DNA of 22,228 nt. Source: Silene noctiflora. Taxonomy: Eukaryota > Streptophyta > Magnoliopsida > Caryophyllales > Caryophyllaceae. How positions within the stretch are numbered: position 1 is the first letter of the stretch; the number at the start of each line of letters is the position of its first letter. A model generated the notes under the pieces. That model was not told where the DNA came from, made no database searches, and worked only from the letters and a program-made list of their open reading frames with translations. Of this stretch, positions 17,763-22,228 are shown in pieces. Made by a program: the position numbers and the translations under genes. The stretch covers positions 40,684 through 62,911 of the forward strand of contig VHZZ01002605.1 in the NCBI GenBank assembly GCA_009801015.1. Reading direction: 5' to 3'.

Positions 17763-19180
17763 TCATCGTCTTCTTGCAGCGGTCTCTCTTTGTGCATTGA
17801 AGTACACGGCCGCGACTGGGAGGCCAAGGCCGTTTTCAGCAGCAAACCTCCTTGTGTTGAAATGGTCTCTTGACGAAGGTGCCCTCACTGTTTGCCTTCC
17901 TCTTATTTGCTTGAATAATAGGAATACATACCTATGTATTCCTATCACTGGCTTTGGTGTGTCATAGCACACTATTTCCTTACCTACATTGAATTGTTTA
18001 CGTTTTTAAAAATATGTTAGTAAAATTTTAAAAAAAATAAACAATTTAATAGAACAGAGGAAGTATAATACTGATTACTTATTTGACTAAATTAAAAGTT
18101 GATATATGATAAGAAAGATATCGTTAAATATCATTTTGAAAACCGCGTTATGTAATTATGTTTTGACGTGATTTAATTAAATTATTTATGTGATCATAAT
18201 AAGTGGAAGATTATTATGTAGTCACTAACAAGGTGGAATGTCAATTTGATTTGAAGACTTTTTGGAATAATTATGGAATTTCTTTATTGAAGATATTGTA
18301 TGATTAAGACACATAGAGATTAGTTGTCAAGGTAGCAAATAAAAAGAATGTTCCAGATCAGAAAAAGTTAACAAAATTATTTTCATATCGAATGTTCGGG
18401 TTTTAAAATGTACTCTGTACACAAATTCTTATAAAAGACGGATTTACTATAATCAGTGATTCTACTCCGGTTTATTATCTTACCAAAGGAAATATCAGTT
18501 GTTCCAGGGATATCGGTAACAATCCTGCACGGTGAAAAAAAATGAAGTTATTATCAATACTTAACAACTAAAATAAAATTTTAAACTTATAGCAAGTGAT
18601 ACAAACCAGTGGAGATGCTCTCTTAGGTATGGGTCACTTGGGCTCGGTGCATCCGGATCTACCATGATCTGAAATCATAACATAAATTAACAACAAATAC
18701 GATAAATTTACGTATTCAATACTCACTCCATCTTAATCCAAATAAACAAATGACTGGAACGGCGGATGTACTATACATGCGCCTATGAAATATGCAGAAA
18801 TACATAATGCATGGACTTTAAAGGATGTGAGTTTACTATACGTACAAGAACCACATTGGCGATAAAAAAAAAGTTACGGGGAAAATCTATTTTAAAATAT
18901 GATCAGGTAAAACTGTTTTACACGAGAATTTATATTCAAAAACCTATGAAAATCGATTTGAAAGAGTAGTGAAACTTACCAAAGTATAAGCTGATCTCAT
19001 ATCTTCACCACCAATTTCGACACGAGGTTTCGAGACAATGACATTAGGCATAATCTCATGGCCATTAGAGACTTGCTTGCTGGAGTTGTAAGTAACAACC
19101 ATCTTCACAGTCGGGTTAAATATATCGACCACCTCGCCGATAACTCTTCCGACAATCAATGGTTCAATTCCTCTTGCCAT
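17763..19180 (-). CDS. BFT: PEBP family, TFL1/BFT-type floral regulator (4 exons, 174 aa)
   Basis: Exons in transcript order are 19180-18980 (201 nt), 18668-18607 (62), 18524-18484 (41) and 17983-17763 (221, TGA stop). All introns are GT-AG, and the 201/62/41/221 pattern is close to that of FT/TFL1-family genes. The product starts [19 protein letters not shown] and holds the PEBP signatures [18 protein letters not shown] (about 71-88) and [10 protein letters not shown] (116-125). Residue 85 is His, where FT has Tyr85; residue 141 is Asp (SRDHF), where FT has Gln140. Both are TFL1-type, so a repressor role is inferred: such proteins bind FD/14-3-3 without activating flowering genes. [23 protein letters not shown] and [12 protein letters not shown] favour BFT within the clade. 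The segment-B loop ([14 protein letters not shown]) mixes FT-like and TFL1-like stretches. No defect is seen. CEN/TFL1 is the main alternative to BFT. Confidence 0.93.
18719..18772. mobile_element. Stowaway MITE remnant in intron 1 of the BFT-like gene
   Basis: 'tactcactccatcttaatcc' is followed directly by 'aaataaacaaatgactggaa' and 'cggcggatgta'. The two are in inverted relation, like the two ends of a Stowaway element with the interior deleted, leaving about 54 bp inside the 311-bp intron 18979-18669. It is small and diverged. Confidence 0.5.
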
Positions 19181-19282
19181 GATAACTAAACTTGTTAAGG
19201 TATGTAAATTATAAAATTTAATAATTTGTAAATGTTATAGAAAGTGTAAGTTTTTTGTGTTTGGTATAATGGTTATTAACTA

Positions 19283-19304
19283 CATGCATGTAAGGCTATT
19301 TATA
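19283..19304 (-). promoter_or_regulatory. Core promoter of the BFT-like gene: TATA box and RY motif
   Basis: On the minus strand TATAAATA (19304-19297) lies 117 bp upstream of the ATG, in 'gtctataaatagcc'. Six bases further on is the palindrome CATGCATG (19290-19283), an RY element of the kind bound by B3-domain factors (ABI3/FUS3/LEC2 and VAL groups). The transcription start would fall near 19270, giving a 5'-UTR of about 90 nt. Confidence 0.6.
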
Positions 19305-20090
19305 GACAAGTCCTACAAATATGAGAAAATATATAATGTGTAGGACAAAAGTTTGAGGGAGAAGTATGTGTTTGGGTTATAATAATTTTATAAAAATGAT
19401 AATGAAAAAGGCAAATAAAGTAATAAAGTAATTTCGACGTACCATATGGAATTAAGTGCAAAAATGTTTGAAAAGTTTTAACATAAGCTAGTTGGTGGAT
19501 GGACAATGCATGTGTAAGCTGGAGATGCCACTATCTTTTTTCTAAAAAAAAAAAAAAATTGTTTTAGATTACCATTTATATAGTTATCGAGATTTTAGTT
19601 ATATATGTCGCTCTTACCATCTGAAATAAAAATAATAATAATAAAAAGAAAAAAAATAGATGTATGTTTGGCAATATATTTAATCAACTAATTAATTATT
19701 TGGAGTGATAGAAATCAAATTAATAAAAAAATTTGATGGGTAATTATGCAACATATGAAATCAATTGTGATGCAGAAATATGTCCATGATTATAAACTGA
19801 TCTTTTTAAGTATTTTTATATCTAGCTACCGATATTGTAACTTTTAAATGTCTAAAACATAAACATAAAGAAATAACGACATTCAAATAAGAAAAACGAA
19901 AAGAATTAGCTGATATTGAGTATTAAGTTGCTCATCAGAAATTCTTATTTAAAATGGCTATATCAATCTTGAATAAAAACAGGTCAAATAGTAAATGAGA
20001 CAGAAAGCAAAATACTTAGAAAATAACAAATTCTTTTCTAATATATTTATATACGGTAGTATGCAAGTATGTTTTACACTAAGATCTTGT
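19305..20090. other. Upstream region of the BFT-like gene
   Basis: AT-rich sequence with a poly-A run at about 19543-19557 and an (AAT)n-like stretch near 19627-19645. No gene is seen. Any distal control of the minus-strand gene would be here. Confidence 0.5.
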
Positions 20091-20094
20091 TGTT

Positions 20095-20230
20095 TCTGTT
20101 TATTTCAGCTCTATTCTGTTCAGTTCAGCTTCATTCAGTTTCGTTCAACTTATTTCTTCAGAGATTAACTCGTATTTCAACTCAATTCAATTAAGTTCAG
20201 TCCATGAAACTCAGTTAAGTTCAGCTTTTA
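20095..20230. repeat. Degenerate 'ttcagttcagct' simple repeat
   Basis: About ten loose copies of TTCAG(T/C)TCAG(C/T)-like words occur ('ctgttcagttcagcttcatt', 'ttaagttcag', 'gttaagttcagc'), making the plus strand pyrimidine-rich. It is probably the edge of an old element or a decayed short tandem repeat. It lies just before the Stowaway MITE. Confidence 0.5.
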
Positions 20231-20278
20231 TCAACCGAAGACAGATATATCCGTGTTAGGTTATTGAGGTGATTACTA

Positions 20279-20481
20279 CTCCTTCCGTCCGGTCATTTGT
20301 TGTCCTTTGGTTTTGCACAAAGACCAAGGAAAGAGGATGGAGCCAATTATAAGATTACAAATGGAGTAAATTGAATGTGAATGATCAAATTACTCGTCAA
20401 ATACAATCCTAAAATAGAAAGGATAACAATTAACTGAAATACCCAAAATGGAAATGACAACAAATGATCGAGACGGAAGAG
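20279..20481. mobile_element. Stowaway-type MITE, 203 bp
   Basis: The left end CTCCTTCCGTCCGG followed by 'tcatttgttgtc' is mirrored at the right by 'gacaacaaatgatcgagacg' and 'gaagag', giving inverted repeats of about 26 bp. Both flanks carry the TA target duplication (20277-20278 and 20482-20483). The end sequence is the common Tc1/mariner-derived plant Stowaway type. No transposase is encoded. Confidence 0.85.
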
Positions 20482-20483
20482 TA

Positions 20484-22228
20484 ATATAATACAAGTAGGC
20501 ACAGTGCAAGAATCTATTTGTCTCAATGTTATTGGCTGCTAAGAGTGGAGAATCTAACTTTAATCCAATAAAATAACATATCTTTAGACGAATAGGAATT
20601 CAGCTTTTGTGGTGCTCCTCTCCTTACACATGGTTTTCTATGCCCAAATATCTTATCACAAGTATGGGTTATGTTTTTTATTTCTTAAAAATTAAATAAT
20701 TAATGACTAATTATATTGATAATTCTATTAATTACTCATACAAAAAGAACAACAGAGACAGCTATTTATCTTATTATAGGATGCTTTACTTAAAATAGAA
20801 AAGATAAGGCATATTTATTCAGCTTTCACTTGTTTTTTTATTGTTGTAAGAATTTGAGGGCAAAAACTCGGGAGCTCGAATCAATCCATTCCTTAATTAG
20901 GACAATACAACCAAATAATCTATTTGTTAAATCGGATTTGTATTGGTATAATGTTAATTAATCAAGTTGAATATGTCATGCAATACGCAATGAATCACAT
21001 AATTGATAGTTTATGCCGGATTAATCATATTCTAGGCCGAAGCATAGTCTGACATTATTTGCGGGGTTTAGCCAAAAACAAAATTTTGGGGTAGGAAAAC
21101 TTCTTGTTTTTTAGTATTTTACGAAGATCTTGTTTTTAGAGATTTTGGATAGCAGAAATCATTATTTTTAACTATATAGCTCCTCCGGCTTATTGAGGCC
21201 ACTAAAATTATCAATAATTACTAATTAATACACATGCATGCAATATCAATAATTCAAGATTTAATCTCAATCATAATTTCTTAATATTCCATCTAAATTG
21301 TGGTATAATTAAATTCAAATAGTTACCTAAACCACGGCTATAAAAGATGTGTAACACAAAATAAGGCTATTAATCATTATATATGGTACACGATTTAATT
21401 TAAATTTTAGTACTCACACTATATTATCGAAATTCAAATAATTAAAGGACTCCCATTTATCATAATTTTGTTATCTCGTTTCATGTCTCAATACTATTGA
21501 GTTACAATCTTAAGTTTTGTGCATTGTTAACATATTAGTGTAGTTCTCGTACAAATGTATGGTTTTTCAGATGAGAGTGTTAGAGATTATAACAATTAAA
21601 TTGTTATTTATTTAACTTCATTAAAAATTTAATAATAAAATAACTATTGGTAATATTTCATATTAAGAATTGAAAAAGAGAAACTTCAATAGTTTTAACC
21701 GAATAAGATTATTATGTTTACGCAAAATATTCTATCAACATTATTTTTAAAAATAATATTATATTATTGCATCCACTTAAAACATGAACATTAACTGATG
21801 ACGTTATTACTAAAATCAGATAAGATAAGTGGATCTAATCATAATAGCCGTTAATTGAATTTTTATCCAAAATAAATTGACATCTCATTAATTTCTTTTC
21901 ACCTCATTGCATTTTGATTTGAGAAAAAAAAAATTGATCGGCAAAACAAATCGAAATAATTGGGTAATGTCATGAAATATGTATTTTAATGATTTTATTT
22001 TCTAATTCTCAAACCATATTTTATTTCAATTAAAAAAATTATATTTTACAGTTTAATGAAAAGATTATAGTTTAATGTAAAAATAATGGTTTAATAAAAA
22101 AAAAATATTTGTTTTCTTATTTAAGTAAGTACACTTTGGAGGAAAAACTTTTCATAGTTTTTATTTTTATAGTATATCGGAAGATTTGGAATTAAAATTG
22201 GTGTTATTTCGTAAAATTATATTACCCC
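20484..22228. other. Gene-free AT-rich sequence to the window end
   Basis: No reading frame longer than about 60 codons with family motifs, no RNA gene and no bounded transposon could be supported. Short AT-rich words recur ('aataattaaa', 'ttaatttaaa') without clear unit structure. Confidence 0.55.

Noticed and set aside
17763-19180. Calling the PEBP gene an FT ortholog (florigen)
   Set aside because: The GRQTV loop start looks FT-like, but His85, Asp141 and the QRETAARRR end are TFL1/BFT-type.

Overview
The window is nuclear DNA of a flowering plant, a eudicot. It is AT-rich, its genes have GT-AG introns, and it is littered with small plant transposons. The only taxonomic hint is a set of interspersed 'gagactgtcttatg'-type and Stowaway 'CTCCNTCCGTCC' repeats that resemble those of Caryophyllales. 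That placement is a guess. Three isolated N bases (about 599, 2606 and 3314) show it is draft assembly sequence.

There are two apparently intact protein-coding genes. (1) On the + strand at 5713-11103 is an eight-coding-exon class IV homeodomain-leucine zipper (HD-ZIP IV) gene of the ANL2/HDG1 clade. It encodes 754 residues and has a separate 5'-UTR exon and TATA box near 4290-4379. (2) On the - strand at 19180-17763 is a four-exon PEBP gene of the TFL1/BFT side of the FT/TFL1 family. It encodes 174 residues with the classic 201/62/41/221-nt coding-exon layout. It carries the repressor-type His85 and Asp141 and most resembles BROTHER OF FT AND TFL1. I see no operon-like or functional link between the two. 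One class acts in epidermal identity, the other in flowering time and meristem fate.

Between them, at about 12179-13650, is a decayed gene that is easy to overlook. Short matches in shifting frames line up in order with a PORR-domain (plant organelle RNA recognition) protein. It is interrupted by a 182-bp solo LTR of TRIM type with a perfect 5-bp target duplication (GTTTG), and it also carries an internal tandem duplication.

Layout: 1-2950, a tandem A/B repeat array split by a solo Ty3-type LTR; 2951-4285, intergenic with a SINE-like element and an 18-bp palindrome; 4290-11500, the HD-ZIP IV gene; 11500-12170, intergenic; 12179-13650, the PORR pseudogene; 13651-17330, gene-free, holding two hAT-like MITEs (15426-15628 and 15689-16057) and a Tourist-like MITE (16948-17328), all with target duplications; 17763-19310, the BFT-like gene and its core promoter; 19311-22228, gene-free AT-rich DNA with one Stowaway MITE (20279-20481). 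No tRNA, rRNA or CRISPR was seen. Family assignments rest on recalled motifs, not on a database search.
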